Shown piece after piece: positions 46,467 through 53,998 of a DNA stretch of 64,000 bases. The stretch comes from Streptomyces collinus Tu 365. Its GTDB lineage: Bacteria > Actinomycetota > Actinomycetes > Streptomycetales > Streptomycetaceae. Both the position numbers and the translations under genes were made by a program. The first letter of the stretch is position 1, and each line of letters opens with the position of its first letter. The DNA lies in contig NC_021985.1 in the NCBI RefSeq assembly GCF_000444875.1, positions 2,985,535-3,049,534 on the forward strand. The letters run 5' to 3'. The notes beneath the pieces are model-generated. The model was given only the letters and a program-made list of their open reading frames with translations, had not been told where the DNA came from and ran no database searches.

Positions 46467-47609
46467 TCAGCGGGACCGGCCGAACCCGATGGTCGGCACG
46501 GCCCGCCGCAGCGGCCAGGGCCGGTCGAGCACCTCGGGCACCAGCCCGTCGAGGAACGCGAACCTGCGCAGCGCCATCGGTTCCTGGCCGGGCGCCGACT
46601 GCACCCTGCGCCACCACGCCCCGATCTCCGACCACCCCGGCGCCGACAGCGATCCGCCGAACTCCTGGACGGACAGCGCCGCGGTGAGCCCGGCGAAGGC
46701 GAGGCGGTCGGCGAGCGGCCAGCCGGCCAGCGTCCCGGTGACGAAACCGGCCACGAACACGTCACCCGCGCCGGTGGGGTCCAGCGCCTCCACCGCGATG
46801 GCGGGCACCTCGGCGCTCTCCCCCGTGCGCCGGTCGACCGCGTACGCGCCCTCCGACCCCAGGGTCACCACCGCCAGCGGCACATGGGCGGTCAGCGCGT
46901 GCGCGGCCGCCTTCGGGCAGTCGGCCCCCGTGTACCGCATCGCCTCCGCCGCGTTGGGCAGGAACGCCTCGCAGTGCCCCAGGTCGGTGAGCGCGGACAG
47001 GTCCCAGGCTCCCGTGTCGTCCCAGCCGACGTCGGCGAAGATGCGGGTGCCGGCGCGCGCGGCCTCGGCGATCCAGGAGGCGGGCCGGCCGGGAGTGAGC
47101 GAGGCGACGGCGGCACGCGCGCGGGGCGGGAAGTCGGGGGCGGTCTCCTCCGGCGGCGGCTCGTGCCCGTGCGACACCATCGTCCGCTCGCCCTCGTAGG
47201 CCATGGAGACGGTGACCGGCGAGTGCCAGCCGGGCACCGTGCGCGAGGGCCCGAGGTCGATGCCCTCGCCCTGGTGCAGCGCGTCCCAGCAGTACTCGCC
47301 GTAGTGGTCGTCGCCGAAGGCGGCGGCGAGGGACGTCCGCAGGCCGAGGCGGGCCAGCGCGGTGGCCATGTTGGCGACCCCGCCCGGGCTCGACCCCATG
47401 CCCCGGGCCCAGGACTCGGTGCCGCGCACGGGCGCCGAGTCCAGGCCGGTGAAGATGATGTCGAGGAAGACCGTGCCCGTGAGGTAGACGTCCCAGGGCG
47501 GGTCGGCGGGTGTGCGCAGCGCGGCCAGCGGGTCGACCTGGACCTGGCCGCGCGCGGTCCGCGTGAGGTGCTCCGGTTCCTCTCCGGCGCTCGGGTGGGA
47601 CGGGGTCAC
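46467..47609 (-). CDS. PfkB-family carbohydrate kinase
   Basis: A 380-residue ribokinase-fold kinase. The anion-hole and catalytic motif is DPTGAGDVFVAGFVTG. The N-terminal glycine motif is GSSPGGVANMATALARLG, and sugar-binding residues lie around LTGTVFLDIIFTG. The GTG at 47609 is chosen because AGGGAG lies 6 bp upstream. The substrate is unknown. It stands alone between the phoH and glucarate operons. Confidence 0.88.
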   Translation of the reverse strand: MTPSHPSAGEEPEHLTRTARGQVQVDPLAALRTPADPPWDVYLTGTVFLDIIFTGLDSAPVRGTESWARGMGSSPGGVANMATALARLGLRTSLAAAFGDDHYGEYCWDALHQGEGIDLGPSRTVPGWHSPVTVSMAYEGERTMVSHGHEPPPEETAPDFPPRARAAVASLTPGRPASWIAEAARAGTRIFADVGWDDTGAWDLSALTDLGHCEAFLPNAAEAMRYTGADCPKAAAHALTAHVPLAVVTLGSEGAYAVDRRTGESAEVPAIAVEALDPTGAGDVFVAGFVTGTLAGWPLADRLAFAGLTAALSVQEFGGSLSAPGWSEIGAWWRRVQSAPGQEPMALRRFAFLDGLVPEVLDRPWPLRRAVPTIGFGRSR

Positions 47610-47704
47610 GGTGCGCTCCCTGACGTGTGCGGATCTGGCCAGTGTGCACCACCGCCCGTCCGGCGCGGGTCCCCGCGCGCCGTCCCCGCGCACCTGGGCC
47701 GGTA

Positions 47705-48994
47705 CTACCAGCGGGGCATGGCCGGGGTGCGCCACCCGGGGTCGGCCACCCGCATCGCCGCGGCGTCGTCGCGGTCGCGCAGGGTGCCGTCGTCCTCGGC
47801 CCACCGCCGGTGCAGCCGGGCCAGTTCGTCCCGGTCCAGCTCGACGCCGAGCCCGGGCGCGTCGGAGACGGCGACCCGGCCGCCGGTGAAGGCGATGCGC
47901 TCGGTGAGGACGTCCTCCGCCTGCCAGGGGTAGTGCGAGTCGCAGGCGTGGTGCAGGCCCGGCACGGTGGCCGCGACCTGGGTCATCGCGGCGAGGCTGA
48001 TGCCGAGGTGGGTGTTGGAGTGCATGGAGAGACCGACGCCGAAGGCGGCGCAGATCGCGGCGAGGTGCCCGGTGTTGCGCAGTCCGCCCCAGTAGTGGTG
48101 GTCGCAGAGCAGCACCTGCACGGCGTCGCGGGTGAACGCCTCCCTGATCTCACCGAAGGTGGTCACGCACATGTTGGTGGCGAGGGGGACCTCCGTCGCG
48201 GCGGAGACCTCGGCCATCGCCGGGGTGCCCAGCGTGGGGTCCTCCAGGTACTCCAGGACGTCGTGGAGTTCCCCGGCCACCTTCAGGGCGGTCTCCACCG
48301 ACCAGGCGCCGTTGGGGTCGAGCCGCAGCGGACGCCCGGGGAACGCCTCGGCGAGGGCGCGGACGGCGGCGATCTCCTCCTCGGGCGGGAAGACGCCGCC
48401 CTTGAGCTTGAAGGAGGTGAAGCCGTGGCGCTCGGTGAACCGCCGCGCCTGGGCGACCACTCCGGCCGGGTCGAGGGCGGCGCCCCAGTCGTCGGGCTCG
48501 GCGGCGACGCCGTCCGGGTGGCCGGCCCACTTGTAGAAGAGGTAGGCGCTGTACTCGACCGAGTCGCGCACCCTGCCGCCGAGCAGCGCGTGCACCGGCA
48601 GCCCGGACGCCTTGCCCTGGGCGTCCAGGCAGGCCACTTCGAAGGCCGAGAGCACGGACAGCCGCAGCTTGTCGGCGGTCTGCACGCCCCGCAGCCCGCC
48701 GGCGTCCACGGCGGCCCCGGTCCGGGACTCGTCGACGGCGAGGTCGAGGGCGAACAGCTCGTTCACGTCCGTGACCCGGCGTCCGGTGAGGTGCTCGGCC
48801 AGCGGGCGGGCCAGTTCCAGGTACTTGGTGTCGCCGTAGGTCTCACCGAGTCCGGTGGTCCCGTCGGCCGTCACGACCTCCACGATCAGCCGGGGGGTGT
48901 ACGGCTGGTGGACGCCCTGGGTGTTGAGCAGGGGCGGGTCGGCGACCAGGATCGGGGTGAGCCGTACCTCGGCGACGGTCAGGTCTCGGGTCAC
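47705..48994 (-). CDS. gudD: Glucarate dehydratase (enolase superfamily)
   Basis: A 429-residue enzyme that dehydrates D-glucarate to 5-dehydro-4-deoxyglucarate. The K-x-K acid/base pair is in SFKLKGG, the first metal ligand in LRLDPNGAWS, and the catalytic His in LSMHSNTHLGISLA. The GTG at 48994 overlaps the stop of the upstream dehydratase gene by 4 bp and has AGGAG 7 bp upstream. Together the two genes form a short D-glucarate catabolic operon. Confidence 0.9.
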   Translation of the reverse strand: MTRDLTVAEVRLTPILVADPPLLNTQGVHQPYTPRLIVEVVTADGTTGLGETYGDTKYLELARPLAEHLTGRRVTDVNELFALDLAVDESRTGAAVDAGGLRGVQTADKLRLSVLSAFEVACLDAQGKASGLPVHALLGGRVRDSVEYSAYLFYKWAGHPDGVAAEPDDWGAALDPAGVVAQARRFTERHGFTSFKLKGGVFPPEEEIAAVRALAEAFPGRPLRLDPNGAWSVETALKVAGELHDVLEYLEDPTLGTPAMAEVSAATEVPLATNMCVTTFGEIREAFTRDAVQVLLCDHHYWGGLRNTGHLAAICAAFGVGLSMHSNTHLGISLAAMTQVAATVPGLHHACDSHYPWQAEDVLTERIAFTGGRVAVSDAPGLGVELDRDELARLHRRWAEDDGTLRDRDDAAAMRVADPGWRTPAMPRW

Positions 48995-49938
48995 AGTGGT
49001 GCTCCTACGAGGTCGAGTCCGGTGGTGAGCAGGGTCTTCAGCTCGGCGAGGTCGGCGGGCGAGGGGTCGGTGAGCGGGGCGCGGACGGGGCCGACACGCT
49101 CGCCGCGCAGCCGGGCGGCCGCCTTGACCAGGGAGACCGCGTACCCCGGTACCCGGTCGCGCAGTTCGACGAGGGGGACGTAGAAGGCGCGCAGCAGCTT
49201 GCCGGTGATGTCGTGGTCGCCGGCACGCAGCGCGTGGAAGAAGGCGCCGGCGATCTCGGGCGCGAAGGCGTGGACGGCCGAGGAGTAGGCGGGGACGCCG
49301 ACGGTGGCGTAGGCGCGGGCCTGGATCTCGGCGGTGGCGGCGCCGTTGAAGAACAGGAAGTCCTCGGGGGCGGCGAGGGTGAGGCGCTGGAGGCGGTCGA
49401 GGTCGCTGTGGCCGTCCTTGAGGCCGATGACGTTCGGGACGCGCGCGATGCGCCGGACCGTGTCCGCGGTGTAGGCGACCTGGCCGCGCTGGTAGGCGAC
49501 GAGCGGCAACCGGGTGCGGGCCGCGAGCTGTTCGAGCTGGGCGGCCAGGCCGTCCTGCGGGGCGGCGACGAGGTAGTGCGGCAGGACGAGCAGGGCGTCG
49601 GCGCCCGCCTCCTCCGCGATGCGCGCGAACCGGGCGGCCTGCGCCCAGCCGTACCCGGTCCCGGCCACCACCGGCACCCGGCCGGCCGCCTCCTCGACGG
49701 TGATGGCGACGACCTGCCGGTACTCGTCCTCGTCCAGGGAGAAGAACTCCCCGGTGCCGCAGGCCGGGAACACGCCGCCGGGCGCGGCGGCGAGCCGGGC
49801 GGCGACGTGGGCGCGGAAGCCGTCGGGGTCGAGGGAGCCGTCGTCGTGGAAGGCGGTGAGCGGGAAGGACAGCACGCCGCGCGCCATGCCCTCCCGCAGT
49901 CGCCGCGCCACGTCCTGCGGACTCGGGTCGCCAGCCAC
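48991..49938 (-). CDS. kdgD: 5-dehydro-4-deoxyglucarate dehydratase
   Basis: A 315-residue DHDPS-family enzyme that decarboxylates and dehydrates 5-dehydro-4-deoxyglucarate to 2,5-dioxopentanoate. The Schiff-base Lys is in VIGLKDGHSD, the Tyr in LPLVAYQRGQ, and the loop is ACGTGEFFSL. It is distinct from the DHDPS-like gene at 7182. The GTG start has GGAG 8 bp upstream. It is first in the operon with gudD. The next enzyme, 2,5-dioxopentanoate dehydrogenase, is not in this window. Confidence 0.9.
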   Translation of the reverse strand: MAGDPSPQDVARRLREGMARGVLSFPLTAFHDDGSLDPDGFRAHVAARLAAAPGGVFPACGTGEFFSLDEDEYRQVVAITVEEAAGRVPVVAGTGYGWAQAARFARIAEEAGADALLVLPHYLVAAPQDGLAAQLEQLAARTRLPLVAYQRGQVAYTADTVRRIARVPNVIGLKDGHSDLDRLQRLTLAAPEDFLFFNGAATAEIQARAYATVGVPAYSSAVHAFAPEIAGAFFHALRAGDHDITGKLLRAFYVPLVELRDRVPGYAVSLVKAAARLRGERVGPVRAPLTDPSPADLAELKTLLTTGLDLVGAPL

Positions 49939-49971
49939 CTGACCATCTCCCCTTATGAATGTCGTCCATGT

Positions 49972-49991
49972 ATGCGAACGCCTGATGCGAA
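49972..49991. promoter_or_regulatory. Direct repeat in the glucarate operon leader
   Basis: ATGCGAA at 49972-49978 and 49985-49991, 13 bp apart, just downstream of the predicted transcription start of kdgD. A possible operator for a catabolic repressor; no regulator gene is adjacent. Confidence 0.3.
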
Positions 49992-49993
49992 AG

Positions 49994-50023
49994 AGGCTAG
50001 ATACACGGACCCGCGGCCGTCAA
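49994..50023 (-). promoter_or_regulatory. Promoter of the D-glucarate operon
   Basis: On the minus strand TTGACG (50018-50023), an 18-bp spacer, then TAGCCT (49994-49999). It lies 56 bp upstream of the kdgD start and directly after the terminator of the tRNA. Confidence 0.55.
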
Positions 50024-50040
50024 TGGAGGGCAACGGAAAA

Positions 50041-50072
50041 GAGCCCCGTCCCGCACAAGCGGGACGGGGCTC
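50041..50072 (-). terminator. Intrinsic terminator of the atypical tRNA-Gly
   Basis: A perfect 14-bp stem (50041-50054 with 50059-50072; GAGCCCCGTCCCGC and its complement) with a 4-nt loop. On the minus strand it is followed by TTTT. It begins 3 bp after the encoded CCA of the tRNA. It is one of the few U-tailed terminators in this window. Confidence 0.9.
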
Positions 50073-50075
50073 TGC

Positions 50076-50148
50076 TGGAGCGCCGGGCAGGCCTTGCACC
50101 TGCATCTCCCCACAGGAAGTGGGGCGTCTTTCCTTGGACCACCAACGC
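50076..50148 (-). tRNA. Atypical tRNA-Gly (anticodon UCC), possibly non-proteinogenic
   Basis: The minus strand folds as a complete 73-nt cloverleaf. The acceptor stem is GCGTTGG paired with CCGGCGC (two G-U pairs), followed by discriminator U and encoded CCA. The D arm is GTC/GAC with G18G19 in the loop CAAGGAAA. The anticodon stem is CCCCA/TGGGG with loop CTTCCTG, giving anticodon UCC. There are four variable bases, then T stem GCAGG/CCTGC with loop TGCAAGG. Glycine identity marks fit: G1-C72, C2-G71, C35, C36, U73. It is odd in having G instead of U at 55, G at 60, U at 37 and a three-pair D stem. Loss of U55 weakens elongation-factor binding in known staphylococcal cell-wall tRNA-Gly. A possible -10 box TATGGT lies at 50191-50196. 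Confidence 0.75.
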
Positions 50149-50212
50149 ACGGTCCGGTACCGGGAGTTACCGGCGACCGCGACGTGATCAACCATAGCGC
50201 ATCCCGCGGGGT

Positions 50213-50230
50213 GCGGGCCAACCGGCCCGC
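50213..50230. repeat. Short inverted repeat upstream of the tRNA-Gly
   Basis: GCGGGCC (50213-50219) and GGCCCGC (50224-50230) with the loop AACC form a perfect 7-bp hairpin. It lies about 17 bp beyond the possible tRNA -10 box, between the divergent tRNA and MFS genes. The role is unknown; it may overlap the -35 region. Confidence 0.4.
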
Positions 50231-50423
50231 AGGGGCACTCACACCTACCCGCACTCGCATGAGGCAAACACAGGAGTGATCCAGATCACTCTGTCCGAGC
50301 TTCTTCCGGAACCGCGTGCTTGATACAACTTGCTCGCGCGTTCCCGTCCGTCGACGGCCGTCGCCCCTCCCCCTCCCGCCGGCTCCTTCCGAGCCGTCGC
50401 TCCCGCCTGCCCTGGGAACGCCC

Positions 50424-51653
50424 GTGTCCGCCCCCCGCTCCATGCCCTGGCCCCTCGTCGCCCTGTTCACGGCCGGGTACCTGGCCCCCTATCTGCTGCC
50501 CACCACCGTGGGCCGGCTGGACAGCGGACTCCCGCTCTCCGCCACCGAGGCCGGCGCCATCGGCAGTGCGCTGCTGCTGAGTTCGGCGGCGGCCGGCTTC
50601 CTGCTCGCCTCCCGGGTGGAGCGGATCGGCCCGCGCGCCCTCGCCCGGTTCGGCCTCACGCTCGCCGTCCTCGGCTACGGCGCGGCCGCGCTCACCGGGT
50701 TGGTGCCGGCCGTCGTGGCGGGCGCGGTCGTCGGCGGGTTCGGCTCCGGCACGGCCACGGCGGTCGCCGCCTGCGGCATCGCCGCGCAGCGGGACCCGCA
50801 CCGGGTCACCACGTTCGGTCTGCTCGGGGTCTCCGCACTGGCCGGCGCCCTGTACCTGACGATCCCGCACCTCGGCCCGGGCCACGGGCAGCCGCTCGCC
50901 GCGCTCGCGCTCACCGCGGCCGCGGTGTGGCCGCTCACCGGCCGCCTGCCCGGCCGCACCGGCCAGGGCCGCACCCAGCCCACCGGGCGCGGGCGCCTCC
51001 CCCACCGGCGGGCCGGGCTGCTGCTGGCCGCGGTGATGCCGTGCTGGTCCCTGGCGCAGAACTCGCTGTGGGGCGTCAGCGGCCGCATCGGTCTCGGTCA
51101 GGCGCACCTCGGCGAGGTCACGGTCGGCGCGGTGTTCGCGGCCGCGCTCGGCGCCGGGCTGCTCGGGGTCGTGGGCGCCGGGGCGCTGGGGCCCCGGCTG
51201 GGCCGGGCGGTGCCGATCGGCGCGGGCACGGCGCTCATCGCGGGCTGCATCGCGGTCAGCGCGTCGGCGACCGGCCTGCCCTCCTTCGCGGCGGGCGAGA
51301 TCTCCTGGAACCTGCTCTACCCGGTCGTGCTGTCGTACGTCATCGGGCTGGCCGCCTCCCTCGACCCGCGCGGCCGCTGGGCGGTGCTGGTCGGCTCGGC
51401 GGGGTCGCTGGGCACGGCGGCGGGCCCGCTGGCCGGGAGCGTGCTGGCCGCGTGGGCCGGGTTCCCGGCCATGGGCGCGATCCTGGCCTGCGGACTGCTC
51501 GCGGTGGCGGTGCCGATGACGGTGGTGGCGCTGCGCGCGGGCCGGCGGCCGCTGCCCGTGGTGGAGATCGTGGTGGAGACCCCCGCCGTGCCCGCCCGGC
51601 GGACGTACGACACCGCCTACCCGAACTCGTACGCCTCCACCTCGGCGAGGTAG
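50424..51653 (+). CDS. MFS transporter
   Basis: A 409-residue membrane protein with about 12 segments (LVALFTAGYLAPYLLPTTVG in helix 1; FGSGTATAVAACGIAAQRDP). The family motif between helices 2 and 3 is weak (LASRVERIGPRAL). The GTG at 50424 is the most likely start. The frame is open back to 50316, but that stretch is Pro/Arg-rich and is not membrane-protein-like; an ATG at 50442 is an alternative. The substrate is unknown. The 3' end overlaps the convergent add gene by 37 bp. Confidence 0.8.
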   Translation: MSAPRSMPWPLVALFTAGYLAPYLLPTTVGRLDSGLPLSATEAGAIGSALLLSSAAAGFLLASRVERIGPRALARFGLTLAVLGYGAAALTGLVPAVVAGAVVGGFGSGTATAVAACGIAAQRDPHRVTTFGLLGVSALAGALYLTIPHLGPGHGQPLAALALTAAAVWPLTGRLPGRTGQGRTQPTGRGRLPHRRAGLLLAAVMPCWSLAQNSLWGVSGRIGLGQAHLGEVTVGAVFAAALGAGLLGVVGAGALGPRLGRAVPIGAGTALIAGCIAVSASATGLPSFAAGEISWNLLYPVVLSYVIGLAASLDPRGRWAVLVGSAGSLGTAAGPLAGSVLAAWAGFPAMGAILACGLLAVAVPMTVVALRAGRRPLPVVEIVVETPAVPARRTYDTAYPNSYASTSAR

Positions 51654-52645
51654 CGGGCCCGCCGCTCCTCGTCGTCCTCCAGGAAGGAGGCGACGAAGGA
51701 GTTGCGGGCCAGCTCGCGCAGCCGCTCCTCGGAGAGGCCGAGCGCGGAGCGCACCGCGTCGAAGTTGTCGCCCGCGTAGCCGCCGAAGTAGGCCGGGTCG
51801 TCGGAGTTGACCGTGCACAGCAGGCCGGCGTCGAGCATGGCCGGCAGCGGGTGCGCGGAGAGGACGTCCACGGCGCGCAGCCGGACGTTGGACAGCGGGC
51901 ACAGGGTCAGCGGGACGCGCTCCCGCACCAGCCGCTCGACCAGCGCCGGGTCCTCCATGCAGCGCAGGCCGTGGTCGACGCGCTCCACGCCGAGCACGTC
52001 CAGGGCCTCGGTGATGTACTCCGGCGGCCCCTCCTCGCCCGCGTGCGCCACCCGGCGCAGGCCGAGCGCGGCGGCCGCCTCGTACACCTCGCGGAACTTC
52101 ACCGGCGGATGGCCGACCTCGGCCGAGTCCAGGCCGACCCCGGTGATCCGGTCCAGGTACGGCCGGGCCAGCCGAAGGGTTTCCAGCGCCGACTCGGCGG
52201 ACTCGTCACGCAGGAAGCACATGATGAGCCTCGTGGAGACGCCGTGGGTCTCCTCGCTGCGGCCGAGCGCCCGCCAGAGCCCGTCCACGACGGTGCCCAT
52301 GGCGACGCCCCGGGCGAGGTGGGCCTGCGGGTCGAAGAAGATCTCCGCGTGCCGCACGCCCTGCGCGGCGGCACGGGCGAGGTAGGCGTCGGCCAGGTCC
52401 TCGAAGTCCCGCTCGGTGCGCAGGACGGCCATCAGCTCGTAGTACAGGTTCAGGAAGGACTGGAGGTCCTCGAACCGGTACGCCCTGCTCAGGTCCTCGG
52501 TGTCGGCGTACGGCAGCTCGACGCCGTTGCGGGCGGCCAGCTCGAACGCCAGCTCGGGCTCCAGGGTGCCTTCGATGTGAAGGTGCAGTTCTGCTTTCGG
52601 GAGAGGCATCAGAGCATCGTACGGCGCTCCCACCTGCGACTTCAT
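51617..52645 (-). CDS. add: Adenosine deaminase
   Basis: A 342-residue metal-dependent hydrolase converting adenosine to inosine. Zinc ligands are in the N-terminal AELHLHIEG, the central HAGEEG and the C-terminal SDDPAYFGG; the catalytic Glu is in the HAGEE motif. All expected motifs are present. The start may be ATG 52645 or ATG 52609 (MPLPKAELHL); neither has a clear ribosome site. It follows rnz by 19 bp and may be co-transcribed with it. Confidence 0.93.
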   Translation of the reverse strand: MKSQVGAPYDALMPLPKAELHLHIEGTLEPELAFELAARNGVELPYADTEDLSRAYRFEDLQSFLNLYYELMAVLRTERDFEDLADAYLARAAAQGVRHAEIFFDPQAHLARGVAMGTVVDGLWRALGRSEETHGVSTRLIMCFLRDESAESALETLRLARPYLDRITGVGLDSAEVGHPPVKFREVYEAAAALGLRRVAHAGEEGPPEYITEALDVLGVERVDHGLRCMEDPALVERLVRERVPLTLCPLSNVRLRAVDVLSAHPLPAMLDAGLLCTVNSDDPAYFGGYAGDNFDAVRSALGLSEERLRELARNSFVASFLEDDEERRARYLAEVEAYEFG

Positions 52646-52664
52646 CCGGCGCGTCGGCGGCGCC

Positions 52665-53570
52665 TCAGCGGCGCTTGGGGAGCGGCACCCGCTGCAGGTC
52701 GTGCGCCACGGTCAGCTCGCCCTCGAACCCGGCGGCGCGTGCCTGCCGCTCGAACTCCCCGGGGTCGGAGTAGCGCTGGCTGAAGTGGGTGAGGACGAGG
52801 TGGCGCACGCCCGCGTCCCGGGCCACGCCGGCCGCCTGGCCCGCCGTCAGATGCCCGTGGTCGACGGCCAGTTCGATGTCCTCGTCGAGGAACGTGGACT
52901 CGATGACGAGCAGGTCGCAGCCCTCGGCGAGGGCGTGCACCCCGTCGCACAGCCGGGTGTCCATGACGAACGCGAACCGCTGCCCGTGCCGCGTCTCGCT
53001 GACGTCGTCCAGCGTCACGTCGCCGAGCCGGCCCTCGCGCTGGAGGCGGCCGACGTCCGGGCCCGAGATGCCGTGCGCGGCGAGCCGGTCGGGCAGCATG
53101 CGGCGGCCGTCGGGTTCGGTCAGCCGGTAGCCGTAGGACTCCACGGGGTGGGACAGCCTGCGGGCCTCCAGGGTGTACGCCGGGGTCACCGCGAGGTTGC
53201 CGTCCGCGGCGACCGGCGCCTCGGTGAGGCGGACGGTCTCCCGGTAGGCGGTCGCGTACCGCAGCCGGTCGAAGAAGCGCTGCCCGGAGAGCGGGTAGTG
53301 CGCGCTGATCTCGTGCGGCACCCGGTCGAGGTTGATCCGCTGGATGACGCCGGCGAGGCCGAGGGAGTGGTCGCCGTGGAAGTGCGTCACACAGATCCGG
53401 TGCAGGTCGTGGGCGGCGACCCCGGCGCGCAGCATCTGCCGCTGGGTGCCCTCGCCGGGGTCGAACAGGAGCCCCTCGCCGTCCCAGCGCAGCAGGTAGC
53501 CGTTGTGGTTGCGGTGCCGGGTCGGGACCTGGCTGGCGGTGCCGAGGACCACCAGTTCACGGACTGACAT
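52665..53570 (-). CDS. rnz: Ribonuclease Z
   Basis: A 301-residue metallo-beta-lactamase-fold endonuclease that matures tRNA 3' ends lacking encoded CCA. The zinc motif [10 protein letters not shown], the later MDTRLCD and the C-terminal LTHFSQRY are complete. It begins 6 bp after the HIT gene stop. Confidence 0.94.
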   Translation of the reverse strand: MSVRELVVLGTASQVPTRHRNHNGYLLRWDGEGLLFDPGEGTQRQMLRAGVAAHDLHRICVTHFHGDHSLGLAGVIQRINLDRVPHEISAHYPLSGQRFFDRLRYATAYRETVRLTEAPVAADGNLAVTPAYTLEARRLSHPVESYGYRLTEPDGRRMLPDRLAAHGISGPDVGRLQREGRLGDVTLDDVSETRHGQRFAFVMDTRLCDGVHALAEGCDLLVIESTFLDEDIELAVDHGHLTAGQAAGVARDAGVRHLVLTHFSQRYSDPGEFERQARAAGFEGELTVAHDLQRVPLPKRR

Positions 53571-53576
53571 GGCGAG

Positions 53577-53930
53577 TCATCCGGGCGGCCATTGAAGGCC
53601 GCGGCCCCCGAGGACGTGCGCGTGGGCGTGCCAGACGGTCTGGCCCGCGCCGCTGCCGGTGTTGAAGACCACGCGGTAGCTGTCCAGCTTCTCCTCGTCG
53701 GCGACGGCCTGCGTCTCGGCGAGCACGTCGGCGGCGAGCTGCGGGGCGCCCGCGCCGAGCGCGGCCGCGTTCTCGTAGTGCGCCTTGGGGATCACCAGGA
53801 CGTGGGTCGGCGCCTGGGGGTTTATGTCACGGAAGGCGACGGTGGTCTCGGTCTCGCGGACGATGGTCGCCGGGATGTGACCCGCGACGATCTTGCAGAA
53901 CAGGCAGTCGTCCTGCGGCTCTCCCGCCAT
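53577..53930 (-). CDS. HIT-family nucleotide hydrolase (HinT type)
   Basis: A 117-residue histidine-triad protein. The catalytic motif is WHAHAHVLGGR near the C-terminus and the N-terminal landmark is CLFCKIVAGHIPA. HinT proteins hydrolyse AMP-lysine and related phosphoramidates. It is upstream of rnz in one operon. Confidence 0.93.
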   Translation of the reverse strand: MAGEPQDDCLFCKIVAGHIPATIVRETETTVAFRDINPQAPTHVLVIPKAHYENAAALGAGAPQLAADVLAETQAVADEEKLDSYRVVFNTGSGAGQTVWHAHAHVLGGRGLQWPPG

Positions 53931-53998
53931 TCGCTGCGCTCGCTTTCGCCGGTGGTGATCAGTACGGGGGCATGGTAGTCGGTCGGGCGCCGGTCACC

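Noticed and set aside
50076..50148. Reading the hairpins at 50.1 kb as a riboswitch or 6C-type small RNA
   Set aside because: The stems, loop sizes, acceptor pairing, discriminator and CCA all fit a tRNA of exactly 73 nt, and no riboswitch class I know matches.
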